Shown: positions 1 through 5,811 of the stretch, piece by piece | How the letters are laid out: each line of letters opens with the position of its first letter | Position numbering within the stretch: the first letter of the stretch is position 1 | Origin: Pseudomonadota bacterium | GTDB lineage: Bacteria; Pseudomonadota; Alphaproteobacteria; Caulobacterales; Caulobacteraceae | Assembly: GCA_023412655.1 (NCBI GenBank) | Contig: JAEYNH010000194.1 | Coordinates: 1-8,605, forward strand | Direction of reading: 5' to 3' | Length of the DNA stretch: 8,605 nt | Notes under the pieces: generated by a model | The model's database searches: none | The model's input: only the letters and a program-made list of their open reading frames with translations | Told to the model about the DNA's origin: nothing | Position numbers and translations under genes: made by a program

Positions 1-1
1 G

Positions 2-538
2 GACCCGGCCGCCCTGGCCGCCTGGCGGGCCGCGGCCAAGGCGCCGCCGGGCCTGACCCCGCTGCAGCAGGCGCAGTGGGCGGACATCGCCACCTGGCTG
101 CCCAACGACCTGCTGCTGAAGCTGGCCCGCTGCCTGATGGCCCACGGGCTGGAGGGCCGCACGCCCTTCCTCGACCGCGAGGTGGCCCGCTTCGCCTGGA
201 GCCTGCCGGACACGGCCAAGGTGCGCGGCGGCTATGGCAAGTGGATCCTGCGCAAGTGGCTGGAACGCGCCTGCCCCGCCGCCAGCCCCTGGGCCAAGAA
301 GCAGGGCTTCACGGTGCCCGTGGACGCCTGGATCGCACCCCGCGCCACGGACCTTTCCGCCCGGATCGGTGATGTGGCGGCCGTCCGCCGGCTCGTGCCG
401 GACGCCGCCGCGGTCATGCGGGAGGGCGAGGCCGCCCGCCGCTGGCCCTTGCTGTTCTTCGCCGTCTGGGCCCGTATTCACCTGGAGGGCGCCTCGCCCG
501 ACGAGGCCCTCGTTTCCTTGCTGGGAGCCCCTGCCTGA
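2..538 (+). CDS. asnB: Asparagine synthetase (glutamine-hydrolysing) family protein, C-terminal part, cut by the window edge
   Basis: This reading frame is open from the first bases of the window and ends at TGA 536-538, giving about 178 C-terminal residues. The translation carries the end of the ATP-dependent amidotransferase (synthetase) domain. Recognisable family signatures are WLPNDLLLKL, the block MAHGLEGRTPFLDREV, and GKWILRKWL followed by KKQGFTVPVDAWI. Family members activate an aspartate-like carboxylate with ATP and transfer ammonia released from glutamine by the N-terminal Ntn domain. That N-terminal glutaminase domain and the ATP-binding SGGxDS loop lie upstream of the window and cannot be checked. 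The enzyme is cytoplasmic. In Alphaproteobacteria such proteins serve either asparagine synthesis or, as paralogues, exopolysaccharide and secondary-metabolite clusters; the fragment does not decide between these. It overlaps the next gene by one base (TGATG), so the two are probably co-transcribed. The family call is firm; the exact substrate is open. Confidence 0.88.
   Translation, partial: DPAALAAWRAAAKAPPGLTPLQQAQWADIATWLPNDLLLKLARCLMAHGLEGRTPFLDREVARFAWSLPDTAKVRGGYGKWILRKWLERACPAASPWAKKQGFTVPVDAWIAPRATDLSARIGDVAAVRRLVPDAAAVMREGEAARRWPLLFFAVWARIHLEGASPDEALVSLLGAPA
523..527 (+). promoter_or_regulatory. Ribosome binding site for the PQQ sugar dehydrogenase, inside the upstream gene
   Basis: GGGAG lies ten bases before the ATG at 538, within the last codons of the asparagine synthetase gene. 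Together with the TGATG stop/start overlap, it supports this ATG as the true start and suggests translational coupling. Confidence 0.55.
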
Positions 539-1800
539 TGATCGCCCAACGCCTGACGTTCGCCGCCTCGGCCGCCCTCATCCTCGCCGCCTGCGGGGGC
601 CAGCCCGGAAACGCGCAGTCGGGGGGCAAGGCCGAGCAGGCGCGTGGCGGTGGCCAGCCGGCGCCTTACGAAACCCGTGCGGCCAACGGCCAGGGCCAGC
701 AGCCCGCCTTCCCTGGCCAGACCCGCGCCCCCGAGCTGAAGGCGAACGTGGCCTATGAGGTGAGCGACTACGTCACCGGCCTCTCCAAGCCCTGGGCGAT
801 GGCCTTCACGCCGGACGGTGGTCTGCTGATCACCGAGCGCCCCGGCCGCCTGCGGCTGTTCAAGGACGGGAAGCTGTCCGATCCGATCGCCGGCGTGCCC
901 AAGGTCGACGCCCGCGACCAGGGTGGGCTGCAGGGCCTGGCCCTCGATCCGGCCTTCGCCACCAACGGCCTGATCTACCTGGCCTACTCCGAGGCCAAGG
1001 GCGACGGGACCAACCATGCGGCGGTCGCCCGGGGCCGGCTGGTGACCACCGGCGGCGCGCCGCGCCTGGAGGACGTGCAGGTGATCTGGCGTCAGACGCC
1101 GTCTCTGGCCTCCACCAAGCACTTCGGCGGCCGGCTCGTCTTCGGCCGCGACGGCGCCCTGTTCGTCACCGGCGGCGAGCGCTCGATCACCGAAGGCCGG
1201 ATGCAGGCCCAGCGCCTGGACGGCACGCTCGGCAAGGTGGTGCGCATCAACACCGACGGCTCGATCCCCAAGGACAATCCCTTCGTCGGCAAGGCCGGGG
1301 TGAAGCCGGAGATCTTCTCCATCGGCCACCGCAACATCCTGGGCGCGGCGCTGCACCCGCGCACGGGCGAGCTCTGGGAGGTCGAGCACGGCACGCGCGG
1401 CGGCGATGAGCTGAACATCGTGCGCAAGGGCAAGGACTACGGCTGGCCGACCATCGCCTACGGCATCGAATACGCCGGCGGCCCGATCACCGGCGGCATC
1501 ACCCAGAAGCAAGGCATGGAGCAGCCGATCTACTACTGGGACCCGGTGCTGGCGCCCGGCGGCATGGCCTTCTACGAGGCCGACGCCGCGCCCGCGTGGA
1601 AGGGCAGCCTGTTCATCGCGGGCCTGGCGCCCAAGAACCTCGCCCGCCTGACCCTCGACGGCGACAAGGTGGTGGGCGAGGAGCGCCTGCTGACCGAGGT
1701 CGGTGAGCGTCTGCGCGACGTGATCGTCGGTCCCGACGGGGCGCTCTACGTGGCCACGGACAACGACAACGGCCGGATCCTGAAGGTCACCCCGCGCTAG
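538..1800 (+). CDS. PQQ-dependent aldose sugar dehydrogenase (YliI/glucose-sorbosone dehydrogenase family), lipoprotein
   Basis: The 420-residue product starts with a lipoprotein signal peptide whose lipobox LAAC ends at Cys19. A flexible Gly/Gln/Ala-rich linker follows (about 20-66), and then a six-bladed beta-propeller of the glucose/sorbosone dehydrogenase family (about 75-420). Family signatures are GLSKPWAMAF (81-90), GGLQGLALDP (129-138), KHFGGRL (194-200), SIGHRN (261-266), EHGTRGGDE (283-291) and YGWP (301-304). By comparison with characterised members, Gln132, His195, Arg265 and Asn266 are the likely catalytic and PQQ-contacting residues. Such enzymes oxidise the C1 of aldoses to lactones and pass electrons through PQQ to the respiratory chain. 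As a lipoprotein it would sit on a membrane facing the periplasm. One small oddity is Thr in HGTRGG where Pro is usual. It overlaps the upstream gene by one base. No PQQ biosynthesis genes are visible here. Confidence 0.92.
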   Translation: MIAQRLTFAASAALILAACGGQPGNAQSGGKAEQARGGGQPAPYETRAANGQGQQPAFPGQTRAPELKANVAYEVSDYVTGLSKPWAMAFTPDGGLLITERPGRLRLFKDGKLSDPIAGVPKVDARDQGGLQGLALDPAFATNGLIYLAYSEAKGDGTNHAAVARGRLVTTGGAPRLEDVQVIWRQTPSLASTKHFGGRLVFGRDGALFVTGGERSITEGRMQAQRLDGTLGKVVRINTDGSIPKDNPFVGKAGVKPEIFSIGHRNILGAALHPRTGELWEVEHGTRGGDELNIVRKGKDYGWPTIAYGIEYAGGPITGGITQKQGMEQPIYYWDPVLAPGGMAFYEADAAPAWKGSLFIAGLAPKNLARLTLDGDKVVGEERLLTEVGERLRDVIVGPDGALYVATDNDNGRILKVTPR

Positions 1801-1806
1801 GCGGGG
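1790..1806. terminator. Short GC hairpin across the stop codon between convergent genes (weak terminator candidate)
   Basis: CCCCGC (1790-1795) and GCGGGG (1801-1806) form a perfect 6-bp stem with a 5-base loop that contains the TAG stop of the sugar dehydrogenase. The convergent oxidoreductase ends only 11 bases further on. No T-run follows on either strand, so intrinsic termination is uncertain. Confidence 0.3.
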
Positions 1807-1817
1807 CTCCGCACGAC

Positions 1818-2933
1818 TCAGCCCAGCCCCAGCCGCGCGGCGGCCTCCTCGCCGATGGCCAGGGAGGAGGTCAGGCCGGGGCTCTCGATGCCGAACAGGG
1901 CGACGAGGCCAGGGATGCCGTGTGCGGCCTCGCCGTCGATGCGGAAGTCCGGCTGCGGCTCGCCCGGCCCGTGCAGCTTGGGCCGGATGCCGGCGTAGTC
2001 GGGCGCCAGGGACCCGTCCGGCAGGGCCGGCCAGAAGCGGCGGATGTAGCGGTAGAAGCCTTCGGCCGCCGCCGGGTCGACGCTGTAGTCGAGGCTGTCC
2101 ACATAGGTCAGGTCGGGACCGAACACCGCCTGGCCGCCGAGGTCGCGGCGGTAGTGGGTGCCCAGGGCGCCGGGGATCGGCGGCGGATAGATGAGCCGGG
2201 CGAACGGCGCCTTGCCCTGCAGGCGGAAGTACATGCCCTTGCCGAAGTGGGCCTGCGGGATGAGGTCGGCGGGGAAGCCGGCGATCTGGGCCGCCACGCC
2301 CTGGGCCGTGAGGCCCGGCGCGGTGATGAGGTAGCGGCAGGTGAGCGTGGTCGGCTCGGCCCCGCCCGCCCGCACCTCGAAGCCGCCGCCGGTGAGGGGT
2401 TCGGCCCTTTCGAAGGGCGTGGAGAGCACCACCGCGCCGCCGGCGGTCTCGATCTCGCCCTGCAGGGCCAGCATGTAGCCGTGGCTGTCGAACACCCCGC
2501 TCTGGGGCGAGATCAGCGCGCCCTCGCAGGCCAGCTGCGGCTCCAGGGCCAGGGCCTGGGCCTTGGTCAGGGGCGCCATCTCCTCGACCTCGTTGGCGGT
2601 CGCCTGTTCGAGGATGGCGTCCAGCCGCGGCAGCTCCTCGGCGGTGGTGGCCACCACCAGCTTGCCGCAGCGGTCGTAGGCCACCTGGTGGGCGTCGAGG
2701 AAGGCGTACAGCATCCGCCGGCCGGTGACGCACAGCCGCGCCTTCAGCGAGCCGGAGGGATAGTAGAGGCCGCCGTGGATGACCTCGGAATTGCGCGAGG
2801 AGACGCCCTGGCCGATGGCCGGCTCGCGCTCCAGCACCGCCACCATGAGGCCGCGCCGGGACAGGGCATAGCCGCAGGCCAGCCCCACGGCTCCCGCGCC
2901 CACGACCACCGCATCGAAGTCGAACTCGGCCAT
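1818..2933 (-). CDS. FAD-dependent oxidoreductase, L-2-hydroxyglutarate dehydrogenase-like (DAO family)
   Basis: The 371-residue protein opens with a Rossmann FAD-binding motif, GAGAVG (12-17), followed by the acidic end of the second strand (VLERE, 33-37). It has the region typical of L-2-hydroxyglutarate and related 2-hydroxyacid dehydrogenases: SSRNSEVIHGGLYYP (45-59), then GSLKARLC (61-68) and CGKLVVAT (89-96). The C-terminal FAD-contacting segment is GIRPKL (315-320) followed by GIESPGLTSSLAIGE (348-362). Characterised relatives oxidise L-2-hydroxyglutarate to 2-oxoglutarate and pass electrons to the quinone pool. There is no signal peptide, so it is cytoplasmic or loosely membrane-bound. 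It is about 50 residues shorter than E. coli LhgO, so another 2-hydroxyacid or amino acid substrate is possible. It is a single gene, convergent with the sugar dehydrogenase and divergent from the serine hydrolase. No strong Shine-Dalgarno sequence precedes the ATG. The family is firm; the substrate is inferred. Confidence 0.87.
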   Translation of the reverse strand: MAEFDFDAVVVGAGAVGLACGYALSRRGLMVAVLEREPAIGQGVSSRNSEVIHGGLYYPSGSLKARLCVTGRRMLYAFLDAHQVAYDRCGKLVVATTAEELPRLDAILEQATANEVEEMAPLTKAQALALEPQLACEGALISPQSGVFDSHGYMLALQGEIETAGGAVVLSTPFERAEPLTGGGFEVRAGGAEPTTLTCRYLITAPGLTAQGVAAQIAGFPADLIPQAHFGKGMYFRLQGKAPFARLIYPPPIPGALGTHYRRDLGGQAVFGPDLTYVDSLDYSVDPAAAEGFYRYIRRFWPALPDGSLAPDYAGIRPKLHGPGEPQPDFRIDGEAAHGIPGLVALFGIESPGLTSSLAIGEEAAARLGLG

Positions 2934-3034
2934 ACGTCCGGCCTAACGCGCCAGGAGCCGCTTGGGAACCGAGCTTTCCGCTTCCCCGCCCCGGCCCCGA
3001 CGCTCTAGCTTGCCGGTGATAACCAGACGCAACC

Positions 3035-3040
3035 GGGGGA
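3035..3040 (+). promoter_or_regulatory. Ribosome binding site that sets the start of the serine hydrolase
   Basis: GGGGGA ends five bases before ATG 3046. The open frame extends upstream to an ATG at 2962, but only the 3046 start has this site, and it is immediately followed by a clean signal peptide. This makes 3046 the better start. Confidence 0.65.
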
Positions 3041-3045
3041 AACCA

Positions 3046-4188
3046 ATGCGCACCTTCGTCCTCGCCGCCACGGCCGCGGCCCTGCTCGCCGCCCCCGCCG
3101 CCGCCCAGCAGGCCCTCAAGCCCGACACGCCCTCGATCCTGGTCTGGACGCCCGAGCAGCAGAAGGCCTGGTATCCGGCCATCGAGACGGTCTACCGGGT
3201 CAACACCATCAAGGCCGGCGAGGCCCGCCCCCTGCCGCGCGCGGCGAAGATGCTGCCCGACGCCCTGTCCGACGCCTACATGGCGAAGGAGAACGTCTCG
3301 GGCTTCCTGGTGCTGAAGGACGGCAAGGTGATCGCCGAGCGCTACGGCCTGGGCCGCAAGCCGGAGGACCGCTGGACCAGCTTCTCGGTGGCCAAGTCGG
3401 TCACCTCCACCCTGGTGGGCGCGGCCATCGCCGACGGCAAGATCGCCTCGGTGGACGCCCTGGTGACCGACTACATCCCCGAGCTGAAGGGCTCCGGCTA
3501 TGACGGCGTCACCGTCCGCCAGCTGCTGATGATGTCGTCGGGCGTGAAGTGGAACGAGGACTACACCGACCCCAATTCCGACGTGGCCCGGGCCGGGGCG
3601 GCGATCCTGGAGCCCGGGGTCAACCCGATCGTCAGCTACATGCGCAAGCTGCCCCGGGCGAACCCGCCGGGGACCAAGTTCACCTACAATACCGGCGAGA
3701 CCGACCTGGTGGGGGTGCTGGTCTCCAACGCCGTGGGCAAGAGCGTCTCGGAGTACGCCTCGGAGAAGATCTGGAAGCCGTACGGCATGGAGCAGGACGC
3801 CATCTGGGTCACCGACCTGGCCGGGCACGAGCGCGGCGGCTGCTGCATCTCGATGACCCTGCGCGACTACGGCCGGCTCGGCCAGTTCATGCTCGACGGC
3901 GGCAAGGCCGGCGGCAAGCAGGTGGTCCCGCCCGAGTTCGTGCGCCAGGCCTCGACGCCGCAGATCACCAACGGCGCCCCCGAGCGCGGCTATGGCTACT
4001 TCTGGTGGATGCCCGAGAGCGGCGCCTTCGAAGGCCGCGGCATCTTCGGCCAGTCGGTCACCGTCTTCCCCGAGGACCGGCTGGTGATCGTTCTGAACGC
4101 CGCCTGGCCCCAGGCCACCGGCCGCGAGCGCTCGGCCGCCCGCACCACCTTCATCAACGCCATCCGCGAGGCGGCGCGGGGCTTCTAG
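3046..4188 (+). CDS. Exported serine hydrolase, beta-lactamase/NylB (COG1680-type) fold
   Basis: From the ATG at 3046 the product is 380 residues. A Sec signal peptide has a hydrophobic Ala/Leu-rich stretch and an AAA|QQ cleavage site near residues 20/21, so the enzyme should be periplasmic. The penicillin-binding/beta-lactamase fold spans about 75-370. The nucleophile motif SVAK gives Ser115 and Lys118, and the second motif YNT gives Tyr214 as the likely general base. The third position, usually KTG or HxG, reads GIFGQS (332-337) before a beta-strand VTVFPEDRLVIVLNA. That pattern is typical of esterase or amidase members such as 6-aminohexanoate-dimer hydrolase rather than of true class C beta-lactamases. 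Cys266-Cys267 are adjacent (GGCCIS). Natural substrates in this family range over esters, amides and D-amino acid peptides, and cannot be told from sequence. The gene stands alone, divergent from the oxidoreductase. Confidence 0.88.
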   Translation: MRTFVLAATAAALLAAPAAAQQALKPDTPSILVWTPEQQKAWYPAIETVYRVNTIKAGEARPLPRAAKMLPDALSDAYMAKENVSGFLVLKDGKVIAERYGLGRKPEDRWTSFSVAKSVTSTLVGAAIADGKIASVDALVTDYIPELKGSGYDGVTVRQLLMMSSGVKWNEDYTDPNSDVARAGAAILEPGVNPIVSYMRKLPRANPPGTKFTYNTGETDLVGVLVSNAVGKSVSEYASEKIWKPYGMEQDAIWVTDLAGHERGGCCISMTLRDYGRLGQFMLDGGKAGGKQVVPPEFVRQASTPQITNGAPERGYGYFWWMPESGAFEGRGIFGQSVTVFPEDRLVIVLNAAWPQATGRERSAARTTFINAIREAARGF

Positions 4189-4294
4189 GCCTCCGGGCAG
4201 GCGAAGGCGCCCTCGGCCGACAGGCGGAGGGTGTGGGTTGGTTCCAGGGTTGAGCCGCCGCATGGATCCCCGCCTTCACGGGCATGAGCGGGGG
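4189..4294. other. Convergent intergenic region with weak inverted repeats
   Basis: This stretch of about 106 bp separates two genes that converge. CCTCCG (4190-4195) and CGGAGG (4225-4230) are an inverted repeat with a 29-base loop, and a stronger palindrome follows at 4265-4296. No T-run typical of an intrinsic terminator is seen. The minus strand between 4262 and the TAG at 4187-4185 reads as an open, protein-like tail of about 25 codons. No gene can be supported. Confidence 0.4.
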
Positions 4295-4296
4295 TC
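4265..4296. repeat. REP-like palindromic element between convergent genes
   Basis: GATCCCCGC (4265-4273) pairs with GCGGGGGTC (4288-4296): nine pairs including one G-T, around a 14-base loop CTTCACGGGCATGA. An alternative inner stem CCCG/CGGG can form. The wording GATCCCCGCCTTC...CGGG.ATGA resembles a short dispersed palindrome found in many alphaproteobacterial intergenic regions, recognised here from memory rather than by a search. It overlaps the stop codon of the minus-strand gene by two bases and could act as a bidirectional transcript end or mRNA stabiliser. Confidence 0.5.
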
Positions 4297-4792
4297 AGGC
4301 GGAGCTTTGGAGTTCGACTTCGGCCGGCTGGTCATCATCGTCGTCGAGCAGACGGCGGATGCGGGCCACCAGGGCTTCGACGGGGGTCTCGAGGAAGTCC
4401 GCGGCCTCGGCGAGCTGGTCGACGAGGTCGGGCAGAAGGCCGACGAGGAACTCGGCCTCCTCGGGCTCATGTTCGGTCCAGACCATCCGCTCGGCGGCCT
4501 TGCCGACCTGGGTCTTGCGCTGGATCAGGCGGAGGTCATGGGCCTCGTGCGCCCGGGCCTCGTGGGCCTCGACGATGGCGGCGTGGTCGCGCTGGAGCCG
4601 CGCGTGCAGGGCCAGCGCCTGGCGTAGGGAGCGGCCGACCTGATGGAAGTCCTTGGCCAGCCTGCCGGCGGTCTCGGCGTCGTCGGCGGCCAGGGCCCGG
4701 GCCTGGATATCCCGGGCCAGTTCGAACGCCATCTCGGCGAACTGCGAGAGCATCTCGCTGTGGCGTTCGGCGATGGCGGCGGGCGAGGACAT
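4295..4792 (-). CDS. Small acidic helical protein of unknown function, predicted SOS-regulated
   Basis: I do not recognise a characterised function for this 165-residue protein. It appears almost wholly alpha-helical: Ala/Glu/Leu/Arg-rich, with no signal peptide or membrane segment, so it is probably cytoplasmic. Two parts can be seen. An N-terminal helical region (about 5-95) includes DFHQVGRSLRQALALHARL (48-66), a motif that resembles uncharacterised Caulobacterales and sphingomonad proteins. A C-terminal acidic helical region (about 98-155) contains WTEHEPEEAEF and ends in a run of five Asp (150-154). The ATG has no Shine-Dalgarno sequence; instead a promoter and a LexA box lie directly against it, predicting a leaderless mRNA. 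It is downstream of the lipid kinase on the same strand, but its own promoter argues for separate control. DNA-damage induction is inferred from the operator; a role in repair, division control or toxicity is not shown. Confidence 0.8.
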   Translation of the reverse strand: MSSPAAIAERHSEMLSQFAEMAFELARDIQARALAADDAETAGRLAKDFHQVGRSLRQALALHARLQRDHAAIVEAHEARAHEAHDLRLIQRKTQVGKAAERMVWTEHEPEEAEFLVGLLPDLVDQLAEAADFLETPVEALVARIRRLLDDDDDQPAEVELQSSA

Positions 4793-4794
4793 TG

Positions 4795-4809
4795 GAACAA
4801 AACTAGAAC
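4795..4809 (-). promoter_or_regulatory. LexA (SOS) box, alphaproteobacterial direct-repeat type
   Basis: On the minus strand the site reads GTTCTAGTTTTGTTC, a perfect GTTC-N7-GTTC (GAAC-N7-GAAC on the plus strand). This is the established LexA-binding consensus of Alphaproteobacteria. It lies three to seventeen bases before the ATG of the 165-aa gene and covers the predicted -10 element and transcription start, the standard position for repression. Exact spacing, promoter overlap and an AT-rich core in an otherwise GC-rich region all speak against chance. Confidence 0.8.
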
Positions 4810-4830
4810 ATCGAAATCCGCCGATGTCAA
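4802..4830 (-). promoter_or_regulatory. Sigma-70 promoter of the 165-aa gene, predicted leaderless
   Basis: Minus-strand TTGACA (4830-4825) is a perfect -35. After a 17-bp spacer, TCTAGT (4807-4802) matches the -10 consensus at four of six positions. A start about seven bases after the -10 falls near 4795, only some three bases before the ATG (4792). The TGA inside the -35 is the stop codon of the lipid kinase gene (4829-4827). No Shine-Dalgarno sequence is present, in keeping with a leaderless transcript. Confidence 0.65.
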
Positions 4831-5744
4831 AAACTATCGTCGGGCATCGGCGGCGGGGCGAAGACCTCGATGGCCTTGGGCAGGACGCGCAGGTCCACGG
4901 GCGTCTCGGTGGCCAGGTCGCCGTCGAGGTTGACCGGCATGGGCCGGGCGGTGCGCAGGGTCATGGCCGGGGCGGTGGCGGTGCGCACCTCGTCCCAGCG
5001 GACGTGCTGGCCCCGCCGGAACAGGGGGGCCAGCATGGCCACCTTCCAGAGGCTGCCGGGCTCGAGGCTGTAGAGCATCAGCTCGCCGTCATCGATCTCG
5101 GCGTCCTCGCTCACCGCCACCCCGCCGCCGTGGTAGCGGCCGTTGCCGATGGCCACCTGGTAGCTGCGGGTGCGGAGCACGCGGTCGCCGCCCTTGGCGT
5201 GGACCACGATCTCGGCCTGGAACTGGCGGGCGTGCAGCAGCACCCGGGCGGCGGCGGCGGCGTAGGCGAAGCGGCCGAGGGCCTGCTTCTCCTGCGACCG
5301 CAGGGCGTCGGCCACGTCGGCGGCCAGGCCGACGCTGGCCACGTTGAAGAACGGGTGGCCGTTGGCGAGGCCCAGGTCGATCCGGCGGCTGCGGCCCGCC
5401 GCGATGATCTCGGCCGCGTCCAGGGGATCGGCGGGAATGCCCAGGGTGCGGGCCAGGTCGTTGGCGGTGCCCAGAGGCAGGACGCCCAGGGGCTTGCCGG
5501 CCTCGATCACGCCGTGGGCCGAGCCGGCCAGGGTGCCGTCGCCACCGGCCACCACCACGAGGTCGGCCCGGGCCCCTTCGCCGGCGATGGTCGCGCGGCA
5601 GGTGTCGGCGGAGCCGGTGGGGCGGTCGCGCACCTCGATCCCGGCGGCGGCCAGGCGCTCGGTCACCGCCGGCAACCACTCGGCGGGCTTGTCGCCGTTG
5701 CGCACGAGCAGGGCGGTCCTCGGAAGGGCGGTGGGCGGCGCCAT
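4827..5744 (-). CDS. Diacylglycerol/lipid kinase family protein (YegS/BmrU/DagK_cat type)
   Basis: The 305-residue soluble protein has the DAGK catalytic signature GGDGT (67-71) within a hydrophobic strand, followed by LPLGTANDLARTLGIP (89-104), the second conserved nucleotide/lipid-kinase block. NVASVGLAADV (134-144) and the C-terminal VNLDGDLATETPVDL (271-285) match the beta-sandwich lipid-binding domain, with Asp274/Asp276 at the usual catalytic acid region. Family members phosphorylate diacylglycerol, sphingosine-like or other lipids with ATP at the inner face of the membrane. The length is normal. The N-terminal NPxSG loop usual in the family is replaced by RNGDKP (15-20), so nucleotide handling may differ or the substrate may be unusual. 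The start ATG at 5744 has only a weak upstream GAG. The stop codon is embedded in the promoter of the following gene. The family is firm; the lipid substrate is unknown. Confidence 0.9.
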   Translation of the reverse strand: MAPPTALPRTALLVRNGDKPAEWLPAVTERLAAAGIEVRDRPTGSADTCRATIAGEGARADLVVVAGGDGTLAGSAHGVIEAGKPLGVLPLGTANDLARTLGIPADPLDAAEIIAAGRSRRIDLGLANGHPFFNVASVGLAADVADALRSQEKQALGRFAYAAAAARVLLHARQFQAEIVVHAKGGDRVLRTRSYQVAIGNGRYHGGGVAVSEDAEIDDGELMLYSLEPGSLWKVAMLAPLFRRGQHVRWDEVRTATAPAMTLRTARPMPVNLDGDLATETPVDLRVLPKAIEVFAPPPMPDDSF

Positions 5745-5771
5745 GAGATCTCGGCGGTGAGGATGCTGGAT

Positions 5772-5778
5772 GCGTCAA
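5772..5778 (-). promoter_or_regulatory. Possible -35 element for the lipid kinase gene
   Basis: Minus-strand TTGACGC matches the Caulobacter housekeeping -35 (TTGACGS), 27 bases before the lipid kinase ATG. No convincing -10 follows at the expected spacing, so this is only a candidate. Confidence 0.2.
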
Positions 5779-5811
5779 CGGCCAGCGGGGCCGTCGGGTT
5801 CTCACAGGGTC

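Noticed and set aside
2963..2986. Possible inverted repeat GGGAA...TTCCC in the divergent region before the serine hydrolase, considered as an operator or hairpin.
   Set aside because: Only five pairs with a 13-base loop and no match to a known site; expected by chance.
1920..3008. Plus-strand open frame of about 360 codons opposite the FAD oxidoreductase.
   Set aside because: It is antisense to a gene with clear FAD motifs. Its composition is the usual Gly/Ala/His/Val/Arg shadow pattern.
2962..3045. N-terminal extension of the serine hydrolase from an upstream ATG at 2962.
   Set aside because: The extension (Ser/Arg/Pro-rich) would bury the signal peptide, and there is a good ribosome binding site only in front of ATG 3046.
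478..4263. A very long open frame on the minus strand (over 1200 codons) running across the sugar dehydrogenase, the oxidoreductase and the serine hydrolase.
   Set aside because: It runs antisense or out of frame to three clearly recognised genes. Its translation is low-complexity (Gly, Ala, Arg, Pro, His, Val) as expected from GC-rich codon mirrors, and it has no domain.
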